DNA from: Symbiodinium natans
Taxonomy: Eukaryota > Sar > Dinophyceae > Suessiales > Symbiodiniaceae
Direction: 5' to 3'
DNA: 64,000 nucleotides
Assembly: GCA_905221605.1 (NCBI GenBank)
Contig: CAJNDS010000118.1
Coordinates: 1 to 64,000 of the forward strand
Shown here: piece by piece, positions 1-10,300 of the stretch
Numbering within the stretch: position 1 is the stretch's first letter
How the letters are laid out: each line of letters starts with the position of its first letter
Notes under the pieces: model-generated
What the model saw: only the letters and a program-made list of their open reading frames with translations
Database searches by the model: none
Told to the model about the DNA's origin: nothing
Position numbers and translations under genes: made by a program

Positions 1-7
1 TTTTTCC

Positions 8-410
8 GTGTTTTTTTTCGTGTTTTGCTTGTATTTTGAAATATGCGAAAAATACGCGAAAAATACAAAAAACACGAAAAAAAACACGGAAAAAATACGA
101 AAAAAAAACACGAAAAAAACACGGAAAAACACGGAAAAAATACGCGAGAAACACGGAAAAAACACGACAAAAACACAAGCCCCCCCCCCGCCCCCCCCGC
201 CCCCCCCCCCTCTTCTTTTCCTTTGCTTGCATTTTTCTCGTATTGTTCTTGCATTTTTCTTGTATTTTTCTTGCATTTTTTCTTGTATTTTTCTTGCATT
301 TTTGTTGTATTTGTCTTGCATTTTTTTTGTATTTCACCGTTGTTCCTGAATCGCTACTTGTATTTTCTCTTGAATTCATTCTTGTATTTTTCTTGTGTTT
401 TTTTTCATTC
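8..410. repeat. Low-complexity purine/pyrimidine tract with C-run
   Basis: A tract built from AAAACACGG/AATACG-like words (about 40-175) is followed by a C-run with two interspersed G (about 180-210) and then by a T-rich tract of TTTTCTTGCA/TTTTCTTGTA words (about 225-410). The two halves are roughly complementary and could fold back on each other. ORFs here are translations of simple sequence and I do not call them genes. Confidence 0.85.
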
Positions 411-1745
411 TGCTGGGGGGTCAATACTTCCGAGACGCGCTCCTCACAACAGTAGTGAAGATCCCAACGGGATATGGAACAAAGGTGCGACAATGGTTGA
501 CAGCCTTGAAAGAGCAAGAACAAGATGAGAAGGACTCTGACGAGCTGATGTACGAAGATGTCGCCAACGCAGAGAAAGAGATGGAAGATGCCGAACGGGC
601 ATATGGCGACAAGTACCGTGAAGTTGAGAAGATGATGGAAGAGTGCAAGAGTCTTAAGGCCAAGTGGCAAAAGAAGAAGAAAGAAGCCGAAGGACATTTG
701 GCCGAGTACAATGAGTTCAAGCATTCAAGGAAAATGCTGAGCGTGGTAAGGATGCTTGTAGAGACAAGTGAAGAAGTGATGAGGTGTTTGGTGGAAGCGT
801 CACCAGACTACGGACGTCTTTTCGAAGAAAGACCAAGAATTTCCTTACTTGAGCGAATGCGAAAAAGGAAAATGGCCGAAGGGGCCAGCGAGGCAGAGTC
901 AATGGCTGCAGGCTCGGAACGACACGTGAAGACGAAGGCAATGCCAAAACGCAAGGTAGTGCCAGAAGTCGTGGCAGTTGATGATGCCGTCGAAGAGAAG
1001 AAGAATGAAGGTGAAGGAAAGGAAAAGAAGAAAGAAGAGCAAGACCTGAGCAAGGTCAACCCAAAGTGGCTTTTGAAGTCAGGGGAAAAGAGTACCCGAG
1101 GCGAAAAGGAGACGGGTACGCGCCAGCCAGGATGTTTTTTTCTGCAAGGGATCGTGCGGTGAAATGCCAAGAGATGCTGGATTTGGCAAGAGAGATCACG
1201 GGAAAGGTGCCAAGTGCCGATTGGAGAGAGAAGGAGAAGCGTGGTCTATGGTGCAAGTGGTGTTGGTACACCACCAAGAACCCGTCTGAGCACACGGGGT
1301 GGGGAAGTCATACCCACCAAAGGTGCTGGTACCAAAAGCAAGGCCAAGAGAATGAAGACAAAGCCAAAGCCGAAAAGGAAAAGGCAGGAGCACAGGAAGT
1401 CAATGAGGAAGTCCAGAAGATGGTGGATATGAGCAAGAGGCCTGCCGAGCCAAAAGGAATGCCACCGAATCCCCAATGGGGTATGGGGAGAAGCTCAAGA
1501 AGCGAAAGGAGCCGGAGACGCCAGGACCAAGTGTCGAAGAAGTCCAAACAAGCGATGAAGAAGCGAAGAAGAAGCAGGCGAAGGAGAACATCAAGAAGAT
1601 CAAAAGAGAAGAAAGGAGGAAGGAGCGTGAAGAGAGGAAGAAGGCAAAGAAAGAAGAGAGGAAGAAGAAGAAGGAAGAGAAGAAAGAGGCCAAAGAAAGC
1701 GAGGCCAAGGAGCCGACAGCCGAGATCGACAAAGAGGATCTGTAA
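395..1745 (+). pseudogene. Lys/Glu-rich coiled-coil protein gene, frameshifted
   Basis: Three overlapping reading frames look like one gene. The first (395 to about 1070) encodes acidic/basic helical sequence with heptad-like spacing. The second (about 1066-1480) contains a cysteine/histidine cluster, CKWCW followed by H, H and C about 20 residues later, that might bind zinc. The third (about 1476-1745) is almost pure K/E/R helix and ends in EIDKEDL before a TAA. Passing from one frame to the next keeps the composition, so at least two indels are likely. No family recognised. By back-calculating the LINE insertion at 2334, this gene lies on the same pre-insertion sequence as the LINE remnant starting at 10921, so it may be an ORF1-like gene of that older element; this is inference. 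It could also be an unrelated gene or pure low-complexity coding sequence. Confidence 0.4.
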
Positions 1746-2319
1746 GCGCTGAAGATCTGAAAAGGATGAAAGCGAAAGCCCAGGATTCTGAGGGCAATGG
1801 CCCAAATACCGCATTTTGCGAAGACCGAAAGGTAGAATCCAGTTTCACAAACGACCCGTTTCACCAAGCCAATGGCAAAGATGGAAGGTGCTTTGGAAAG
1901 CAAAGAGACAATGCAAAAGCCGCTTGAGAGAAAGGCGTGCAGTGGTCTTGTTTCAAAGAAGTTACGAAGCAAAAGTACGAAGTTTTTGTTGCAAGCCCCA
2001 CGGAGCACCACGAATGAAAGCACAAGTTTCAAAGAAACGAAATGCTGAGTGACTGATGGACTACGACGAGCACGACACTGGCGAGAAAAAGTGAGTGCAA
2101 GCAGTAGAAGCGATTTGGTGCACGAGGTAGAGTTACAATTGCACAGAAGTGTTTCAATTCGCTCCAGGAGCCAAAGAAGGAAGAAGAAGATTAACCCGAA
2201 GGGGTATGAGAAAAAGGAAAGATGAGCTCAACGGAGCATGAGAGAAAAGTGAGAAGGTGTTTGAAAATCGTTTCACCCAACGAGTTTCAAAGAGGGCGTA
2301 ATAAACATTTCACTTTTCA
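1746..2319. other. No gene recognised
   Basis: Mixed-composition DNA between the coiled-coil gene and the LINE target site. Short ORFs exist but lack recognisable motifs. This is the left flank of the LINE insertion. Confidence 0.6.
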
Positions 2320-2333
2320 TGCCCGACATGTAT
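2320..2333. repeat. Target-site duplication of LINE, copy at the element's 3' end
   Basis: The 14 bp TGCCCGACATGTAT occur here and again at 10907-10920. Here they are followed directly by a run of T (2333-2340), the complement of a short poly(A) tail of the minus-strand element. Exact duplication plus A-tail is the expected scar of target-primed reverse transcription. Confidence 0.9.
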
Positions 2334-2444
2334 TTTTTTTCAATGCGCAAGCCGCGGGTCGGCGGCCGTCAGCACCGACGCTTTTCAGAGTAGTACGTAG
2401 GAAAGCGAAAGAAAGAACTCTAAACAAACAGCTCTGAATGGAAA

Positions 2445-5400
2445 TTATGGCTTATGTATGAGTACGCGCCATCGGTCCCTTTGTTGTGACAAGGGGAGAA
2501 GGGTGCGATATAGCTGGGTGTTATCCAGGTATACCAAGGAGGAGCCGCCATGCGCTCTAATGATGTCAGTCTGCGTAGGTATCCCAAAGAAGGAGTGGCC
2601 AAGATCAAGATGGGAGGGGGGAGCGTCTGACTCTACGTATTCCGAGCGAAGCTTTGCTTCCGTAAGGCAGGATGCTGCCCAATGCGTCCTGGGACGTCCA
2701 GGTCTATTACTCCCAAAGGTGCGCCTATAGGAGTGGGAGTGGGCAAACGTAGATTGCGCTTCCAAGGAAGCGGAGTGACGAAGGAGATGCCCCAATAGCT
2801 TCAATCGATTCTGGGAGTACAATCGAGAGGGAGGAATAGTCTTCGAAGTACGGAAAGCTAGATCATGTAAATACTGGTTGGAGCAGTGCGCTTCCGAAGG
2901 TTCTAGTACTCTGTGGTAGAAGGACGATTTAACTTTGAAAATACGACGTAAAGTTTTATAGTGAATAGAATCAAGATGAATCAGTTGAGAAGGAGACAAT
3001 GTAGCACTTTCCATTGCATATAGTAAAATAGACTGTATGACTGTTTTGTAGACTCTTAACTTCCAGGAGGGTGGGAGGGCACTGTGTCCCGTAAGAGGGC
3101 GGAGGGACTTAGAAGCCGCAATTGCCTGGGAGATGCGATATCGTAAGTGCTTGTTATTCGAGGACGTTGTATCTATGTAGGCTCCAAGGTATTTGACCTC
3201 ATTAGAGAGGGAGACTGGTCTTAAGGATGAAAGAGAACCTTGGCAATACAGGCAATCACAGGGGAAGGAGTCATTGGGTTGGAAGTATATTCTTCTGTCA
3301 GTATTAAGACGCATATGTTCGCACTTATCCTTGTTCAGTTGGAGGCCGCGAAGACGTCCCTCCTGTTGTAAGAGATGCAGGAGCCTATTGAGCTGGTCCG
3401 CCGAAGAAGATAACAAAACTGTGTCATCAGCATACTCCAGGTCCCACAGTGGCGAAGGAGTATAAAAGACCCCAGATATTTCTCCATACTGTTCAGCGTA
3501 CTGGGATTCTACATCATAGAAAAGGTGAGTGAGCACAAAGGAGAACAAGTATGGGGAGAGCGGGCAACCTTGGCGGAGACCTTTTGTTTGTAGCTGTAAG
3601 TCCGAAGTGACACCGGAGTCACGGACTTTAAAGGAGGGAGCCCTATATAGTGCCATAATGACATTAATCATCCTTTCGGGGACACCCATAAAGATCAGGG
3701 AGGACCTAATAGCAGTGAAGGTAACTGAATCAAAAGCTTTTTCCCAGTCCAGAAAGAGAGCATGGAAAGAGGATGTTTGTCGCTCAAAAACTTCCACTAA
3801 GCGCCTAAGGACATGAATGGGTTGAGAAGTGGAATGATTTTTTCGAAAGCCAAATTGGGTAGGCCTAATACGAGCGTCAAGGTAGTACTCAAGGCGAGTC
3901 TGAATCATAGAGGCGAAGATTTTGTAAGATATATTGGTGAGAGAGATTGGACGGTAATTGCTCATAAGTCGTGTGTCCTTCGCATGATTTTTAACTATCA
4001 TTACCACTTCTGATAGCATCCAAGAGTCAGGCACCGTGGCGGAGTCAAGGCATTGATTATAATGCTCGAGCATAAAGCTTTTAAGTATGAAAGGAGCGTG
4101 CTTATATATTTCACTAACCAATCCGTTAGGGCCGGGAGCCTTGGATTTTTTTAGTTTACGGAGAGCAGCATTCAAGTTTTGCATAGAAAAAGGAGCGGAT
4201 ATGGAGTCGCTAGGGGGCAGACCAGTGGTAACAGGAACAGGAGCATCTCCTGCAGAGTACCATATTTTGGAGGAGAGATAGTCAGCAAATGTTTCGGCTC
4301 GACGTGTTTTAGAAACGACTCTGTTGCGTTGATCTAGGAGGCCCGCTGCTCGTGGTTGAAAGGGAGCTCGGACAGATTTTACATGTTGCCATTGATGAAC
4401 AGAGGAGCCATGAAAATCGCTGTGGAGGCAAGATTCGACGAAGCTCTTTTTATCTTTTCTAGCACTCTTTTTAATCTGTTTGCGCGCCTTTTTAACTTCG
4501 GAGACATCATCATATTTAGTTTTTTGAAAACGGTCGATAAGGTCCAGAGTAGACTTAGAAATCCACGGTTTTTTTGCACTAATGGGAATCTCGGGGATAA
4601 GGGAAAGAGAGGAGGTTAGAATTTCAGTTAAAAAGGAGTCCTGTTTGTCAACTGTTTTAGAAGACCATTCCTCAAAATTGAAGGTGAACTCCGGGGGGGA
4701 GAGAGAGGCCACAGGGGAGAACGAGAATCTACCTATTTTGCATGATTCTGTAACACCTTTTTTGGCAAGCCGGTCAGCGATTTCATTACCTGGGACACCT
4801 TGGTGAGCTGGTACGCTTAACAGAAGAACATAGAATGTGGAGCGGAGAGCGGCGAAATATTGTTGTGCAAGAGCGACCAATTGCGGGTGAGTCGCCGGAA
4901 GGGAACTACCTAAAAGGAGATTCTTAGCATAACTGGAGTCCGTATATATAGTGAGGGAAGAACCCGGGGGATAACCTGAGTAGTAGAGAAGAAAATCAAA
5001 CAACTCTATGAGAGCCTTAAGCTCTCCGGTGTTATTTGAGCCTGGGAGTGGTCCTTCAACGGCAAAAGGATTTGACTTAACAGATCCAAAGCCCATGATC
5101 CAAGTTGAGGAAGGGGGGGGATGCTTAGTGGGGTCAGTGTCAACTAAGGTGACAGCAAATCCCCATCCGGCGGGGTTATTAAACGACACAACCTTATTAT
5201 TAGGACAGGAGCCATCGGTATATGCGACGTAGTGATTCGGACATTTGGGAGGAAGGTTATAAGAATTATTAGTTTCTTTGAGAAGAGTGGTCTCAACCTT
5301 TTCCGAAAATAGTGTGAGATCGGTAAAATCCTTTTTGGGAGGCGCCGTCGAAGCAACGGAAGGGAGAAAGTGGGTTTTAATCCCAAAGGAGAGAGGTAAA

Positions 5401-7115
5401 TGGCGAGTGTTGATAAGCTGTTGAAAGGTGGAGCCATAAATGGTAAGTACATCACGGAGCCGGGGTGGGACCGCCACGTAATCTAGGGCAGTCCAGTCTT
5501 TAACGGATGTGCCTTTCAAAAGATGGTCTTCGCATCCCATTTCCTTATAAGTACAACGCTTTGAGAAGGACAACTTGGTGAATGTCTGGGGGAGAATGAG
5601 GGAATGTGCCTGCAGGGTATCATATAAATAAATCGCATTATCCCTTGAGTCATCTTGAATGGACTGTCGTTGGCCAACAACAGCTGAGCCGATATGGGCT
5701 TCTTCATCGTCAATGCCGGCATCTAGTCGAGAGTTCAAATCTCCCGCTAGAACTAAATGATCCAGGTTATCATGCGCAACAATGAGCTCGTTTAAGTCCG
5801 TCCAGAATGCGGACTTGCGTTGTCGATCCATCTCGGCGTCTTCCACCTGGCTGGGAGCATAGACATTCAGGAGGGTAATCTTACGGGGTCGGGTATTCAG
5901 CGTGATCTCGCATATGCGGGGGGAGTGCGGTTTAAAATCATTCACATGTTGTCGCATTTTGGGGGAAACGAAAAATCCTACTCCATGATATCGAGCCTGA
6001 GGGTGTCCTGAGTGTAAGATTTCCCACCCATGCTTTGTGAAAGTGTGCGAGGAGGTAGCTCTAGTTTCCTGGGCCATGATTATATCGATACCCTGCTGGC
6101 GGGCAAAGAGCAACAGCTGGTCATACTTGGCTACCTCCTGGAGACCTTCTACGTTCCACGTGGCAATTTTAACCTGCGTTCCAGTGGGTAATGGAAAAGA
6201 TAATTTGGAGTTGATATCGCGGGATTGGTGTGGCGCATGTCTAAGGGATCGAGCCCTACACGGGTTGAGCTGCTTAAGGAGGCGCACAGTGCTCGTCGGT
6301 TTCGGGTAAGCCGGGGGTAAAGGATGGGGTCCACCGGGTACCCTCCGGGTGGCATCCTTACAACCACTTTTCCACATACGAAAATCTCTTCTACCTTGAG
6401 CTCTTTTGGTTTTAGCTAATTCACGGCGTCTTTCTATAGCTGAATCGGAGCGTACTCCTCGTGAGTTTCCCCGGTGGGCTTCACGGTGTTGGCAGCCGCG
6501 ATGGCAATCCTCAGCATCTGAAACTCCATAACGTAAGTGTTCCATATCGTAAGTGTCGTGTGTGTTGACTTTAGGATTGTGGAGCAATCTGTCATAATAT
6601 CGGTAGAGATGCCAGCGGCTTCCCGGCCCGCCTCCCTTGGAGGCCACCGCTCTCATAACCGTCCCGTATAATTGAGGGGAGGCAGCTCTGGTGGTTTCCA
6701 CCTCGAAGGACTCGCCTCTTCTATGGGCGTGCAACCATAGAGAGTCCTTTGAATAAAAAGAGTATCTGAAGACGCGCATACCATTAGGTAGAAAAAAAGA
6801 CTGTTTCCACAAATACGTATGGGAGCGAGGAGTATATGAGGAATACCATATATAATTTCCATTCAGAGCATGTAACAGCTGGTTTCGCTCTCCTACAAAA
6901 CCACTAATCAAGAAGCATCGGTGCGTCAGGACTGCAAAACTCCGGTGGCGTTGTGAGAAAATGTGGGTGAAACAGAAAAGGTGTCGCTGCTGTGTTTGTT
7001 TTCCACAAAAAACCGCCAAGACAGGAAGAAGAAACCCTAAGTCTGGGAAGGGGAGAGGGACTACAATAACCCCAAAAGGACAAGGTAACCGTACGCAGTG
7101 CTTTCCCTCGCTCAC
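2445..7115 (-). CDS. LINE ORF2: endonuclease - RNase H - reverse transcriptase
   Basis: 1556-aa polyprotein. An APE-type endonuclease lies at about 315-580 (IATWNVEG, MAQE at 350, LAGDLNSRLD, ALDYVAVP). An RNase H domain follows at about 628-795 with the catalytic set D634 (YTDGS), E698 (TGELKAL), D726 (YTDSSY) and D781 (PAHQGVPGNEIAD). The RT is at about 980-1260: NYRPISLT, LDWEKAFDSV, GLRQGCPLSPYLF and YADD at 1228-1231. The C-terminal 300 residues are the usual LINE thumb/connector. RNase H upstream of RT is unusual, since LINEs that carry RNase H normally have it after RT. The first 300 residues have no recognisable domain, so the true start could be an internal Met. It nicks target DNA and copies the element RNA onto it. 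No frameshift or stop interrupts it. Confidence 0.93.
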   Translation of the reverse strand: MSEGKHCVRLPCPFGVIVVPLPFPDLGFLLPVLAVFCGKQTQQRHLFCFTHIFSQRHRSFAVLTHRCFLISGFVGERNQLLHALNGNYIWYSSYTPRSHTYLWKQSFFLPNGMRVFRYSFYSKDSLWLHAHRRGESFEVETTRAASPQLYGTVMRAVASKGGGPGSRWHLYRYYDRLLHNPKVNTHDTYDMEHLRYGVSDAEDCHRGCQHREAHRGNSRGVRSDSAIERRRELAKTKRAQGRRDFRMWKSGCKDATRRVPGGPHPLPPAYPKPTSTVRLLKQLNPCRARSLRHAPHQSRDINSKLSFPLPTGTQVKIATWNVEGLQEVAKYDQLLLFARQQGIDIIMAQETRATSSHTFTKHGWEILHSGHPQARYHGVGFFVSPKMRQHVNDFKPHSPRICEITLNTRPRKITLLNVYAPSQVEDAEMDRQRKSAFWTDLNELIVAHDNLDHLVLAGDLNSRLDAGIDDEEAHIGSAVVGQRQSIQDDSRDNAIYLYDTLQAHSLILPQTFTKLSFSKRCTYKEMGCEDHLLKGTSVKDWTALDYVAVPPRLRDVLTIYGSTFQQLINTRHLPLSFGIKTHFLPSVASTAPPKKDFTDLTLFSEKVETTLLKETNNSYNLPPKCPNHYVAYTDGSCPNNKVVSFNNPAGWGFAVTLVDTDPTKHPPPSSTWIMGFGSVKSNPFAVEGPLPGSNNTGELKALIELFDFLLYYSGYPPGSSLTIYTDSSYAKNLLLGSSLPATHPQLVALAQQYFAALRSTFYVLLLSVPAHQGVPGNEIADRLAKKGVTESCKIGRFSFSPVASLSPPEFTFNFEEWSSKTVDKQDSFLTEILTSSLSLIPEIPISAKKPWISKSTLDLIDRFQKTKYDDVSEVKKARKQIKKSARKDKKSFVESCLHSDFHGSSVHQWQHVKSVRAPFQPRAAGLLDQRNRVVSKTRRAETFADYLSSKIWYSAGDAPVPVTTGLPPSDSISAPFSMQNLNAALRKLKKSKAPGPNGLVSEIYKHAPFILKSFMLEHYNQCLDSATVPDSWMLSEVVMIVKNHAKDTRLMSNYRPISLTNISYKIFASMIQTRLEYYLDARIRPTQFGFRKNHSTSQPIHVLRRLVEVFERQTSSFHALFLDWEKAFDSVTFTAIRSSLIFMGVPERMINVIMALYRAPSFKVRDSGVTSDLQLQTKGLRQGCPLSPYLFSFVLTHLFYDVESQYAEQYGEISGVFYTPSPLWDLEYADDTVLLSSSADQLNRLLHLLQQEGRLRGLQLNKDKCEHMRLNTDRRIYFQPNDSFPCDCLYCQGSLSSLRPVSLSNEVKYLGAYIDTTSSNNKHLRYRISQAIAASKSLRPLTGHSALPPSWKLRVYKTVIQSILLYAMESATLSPSQLIHLDSIHYKTLRRIFKVKSSFYHRVLEPSEAHCSNQYLHDLAFRTSKTIPPSRLYSQNRLKLLGHLLRHSASLEAQSTFAHSHSYRRTFGSNRPGRPRTHWAASCLTEAKLRSEYVESDAPPSHLDLGHSFFGIPTQTDIIRAHGGSSLVYLDNTQLYRTLLPLSQQRDRWRVLIHKP

Positions 7116-7398
7116 GTGGCGGGCGTTGTAGGGCGGGCGCGGCGTAGGCTGCGCTGCTCTGCACGGGCCGCAGCTCTGCTGCGGAGAAGCCGCTAATGCT
7201 GACCAAGAGTCCGTAACGTAAGTGTGGGGTATCGTAAGTGTGATCTCGCCTAACTCGCTGGATCGCGAGGGCTTCGGTAACGGGAGAACTATTCATACAA
7301 AGGGGAGATCTTGCGTTTCCAGCGGATGAAGGAGAGTCTCCAATGATGCTGGGAGACCGCTCGTGGAAGATGTTCAGCTGAATACACCTCAGAGTTTG

Positions 7399-10300
7399 TC
7401 AGGGCTGGAGATATTGGGCCAGCCATGGGTAGGCTTGAGTTGCATAAGTGAGCTGGAGGACAATCCAGGCCATACCAACTATGAAGGTATGTTCACCCCG
7501 CTCTGCTAGCATAAGGGAGAGTGCCTCCATACTGTTGCCCCTATTGTTCCAATTTCTCGAAAGCGCTGCTGTTGCATGTGTTTGCACGGTTGAATTGGGA
7601 GGCGACATTTTTACAACCAAATCGTAGATTGTACAGAGGGCCTCATTGGGGGCTAAAATATGCTGTTTGGAAGTGGTGTGGAGACCATAAATAGCTGCCA
7701 TATTATGGTATACGGTGTCAAAGTAGGAGGAGCCCGCCGCTGCCAAACGGCGGAGCGGATCGTTGACAAAGGGAGCCTGTCCTAGGAATACCGCCGTAAG
7801 GTCTGTATGTCTTGAGAGGAGATTGGCAAAAATATGACAAAACTGATCCAGGAGGAACTCGGAGTTATTATGGAGCAGGTAGTAGGCGACTGTCTCTACA
7901 GATTCTTGCGTAAATGACTCATAGGCCCGGGAATCCTGAAAGGCCCAGCGGAATGTTTCCCTAACTAGGGAGTGCCATGGGATCAGGTCAAGAGTAATAA
8001 TGTCCTTGGGGGAGTATCCTAGGTAAGCGATAACCGACAAGTTCGGAAGTTCGAAGGCTTGAACTAAGTGCTCCGGAATGAAAGAGCAGGCATGGGTTAC
8101 GATTCTGAGAATCATACTGCAGCCCTGGACATTACAGGAGTCAACTGAGTAGCTTAGCTGGTGAAAAGCTGGATACTGAGAAAGGAGAGAAGGAGATTGG
8201 TTGGTGAAGGTAATGTGTTTCCAGGGCCTGGGGAGATCGGTGAGGGGGTCAGAGGTATTTGTTGCCCTTGTGAGTACCATGTACCACCAATTAATAACCG
8301 AATCCGGAAGATGCATTGAGTAGACCTCCTGATATGTCTCTTGGTATTTGACATAGAGAACTGTCGGATCTTCAAGGAGTTCCACAATGGCTCTTTCGTA
8401 GGCAGCCATCAGGGAGTGAACTACTGGGGAAGCCTCATCTTGCGAAATGGATCCGGAGTAGTACCTAGTAACAAAGCCATCCCAGGTTGAACAACAGTAA
8501 CAAGGGGATTTCATATCGTGATTGCAACTGGGTAGAGTACCATCTGGTGCTTCGACAAAGAAAGGGCATGGGAACCAGGGGATGATCGGTTGGGAGAAAG
8601 GAACTAGGTGTTGAAACCTCTGAAATCCTTGCAAAATTTCAACGTGACCCGAGGAGACACAAACTGCACAATCTGAGTTAGTACCTAGAAGGGCGGAACA
8701 ATCGTCACACTGTACTAAGTTGGAGCTCAAAGTACTGTCGTCCAAGAGGCGATGTCCTTTGCCTCCCGCAGTTGGTTTGCCAGTGCCCCATCCTGGGCGT
8801 CTATCCGTAGCAGGGGTAGGGTTCTGATTCTGCCATGGTACAGGGGTAGGGGAGGGAGCATTCCATGGTTGGGGTTCTCTCCACTGGTACTGTCGAGGAG
8901 GTGTTTGCTGCCATCCATCATCGTGCCAGGCACTGTCTTGTCGTTGGGAGTGTCGGTTAGTGGGGAAATCGTAGTAGTGGGCTCTCTTACCCTTTTTACC
9001 TTTTCCCTTACCTTTGGGAGCATCCTTACCTCGAGAGTCATCCTGGTCATCGTCCATCACAACTTCCCTGTCATTTCTGGAGGCAAAACGACCGCCCTTG
9101 TTTCGGGCACCTTTGCCAAACTCTCTCGGGTTAATAGACTGATCTTGCATAGCTTGTTGGATTAGGGGCTGAAGACCGCTGGGGGCATAGGTGTCCAGGA
9201 GAATGTTCGGGGAGCATGCTAAGGTATCACGAACCTCTGTGGTAAGCTCCAAAGGTCTAATTTCATACGGGAAATACTTGAGGGCTTCCGAAGGGGAGAT
9301 GTTACTGATATCCTGCGACTGTGAGTAATGAAACCGTACCGTGGTGGCTCGATGTCTAGAGGCATTAGCTGAAGCTTGGATGAAACGGAGGGTATCATGC
9401 ATTCGAGTTTGGAGAGCTCCTGCAAAGACTGACAATATATGGGTCTTATGGGAAGGGAGAATCCCTAAGTGGCAAACAGTGTTGCCCTCAGAGTCTTGGA
9501 GGTAGATGATTTGCGCTAGGAGCTCGTTGTCATCTGGCTGCCAGAGTTGCAAGGAGTTGAAGTCGGTACGGAGGTACTCCGTAAAAATGGGTATCGTGTC
9601 ACCTTCGGCCGGGAGTTTTGTGAGGCAGTCCACAACGGCAAGGAGGGGTTGCCTTTCAATGCGTTCTATGACACTAAGGTCTCTCTCTACTCTAATGTGC
9701 ACATCATCACCTGATTCTCGGTTCCGAAAATATCTTTTGGAGCGCCTAAAACCCTGAAAGAACTGTTTTGCATGAGATTCCCTAACAAACGTGAGCTTCA
9801 GGAAGGCGGAGGAGCTTGTCAACAAATGGTTGGTGGTAGTTTGTATGTCATCCATCTGTAAGTCACAGGCTGCAAGCAAGTAGTACAAATTATCTTGGAT
9901 AACTTTGAGGGAGCAGAATGGGGGTATTCCATGGATGATGCAGGTTCTATTGTGAGTGTCCGATTGTACCGTAAGTGCTGCAACGCGATCCAATCTCGCT
10001 ACTTTCTCTACCTTAGAGAACTTCGAAAGGAGATCCTGGGACTCAATCTGAGCGACTCGTGACAGCAACGGCTGCACCTGTTCATGGTGGTATTTTTCAA
10101 ACCAAGTATGCATGGAGTCCTGGGCAATTTGTGAAAATGCTGGTTCCGACGTAGCCAGTGGGGGAGCAGGACCTACTGAGGATGAGGAAGACTGTTCTAC
10201 CGGTGCAACAAAACTAGCTGTGCCCCCCGGGGCATGCTGGTACTCTAAACGGGGCTGTTTACTGCGGTGTGTAGCCATAAACATGCGATACTTGATAGGA

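Noticed and set aside
43-528. 161-aa and similar ORFs at the left edge
   Set aside because: Translations of simple A-rich, C-run and T-rich sequence.
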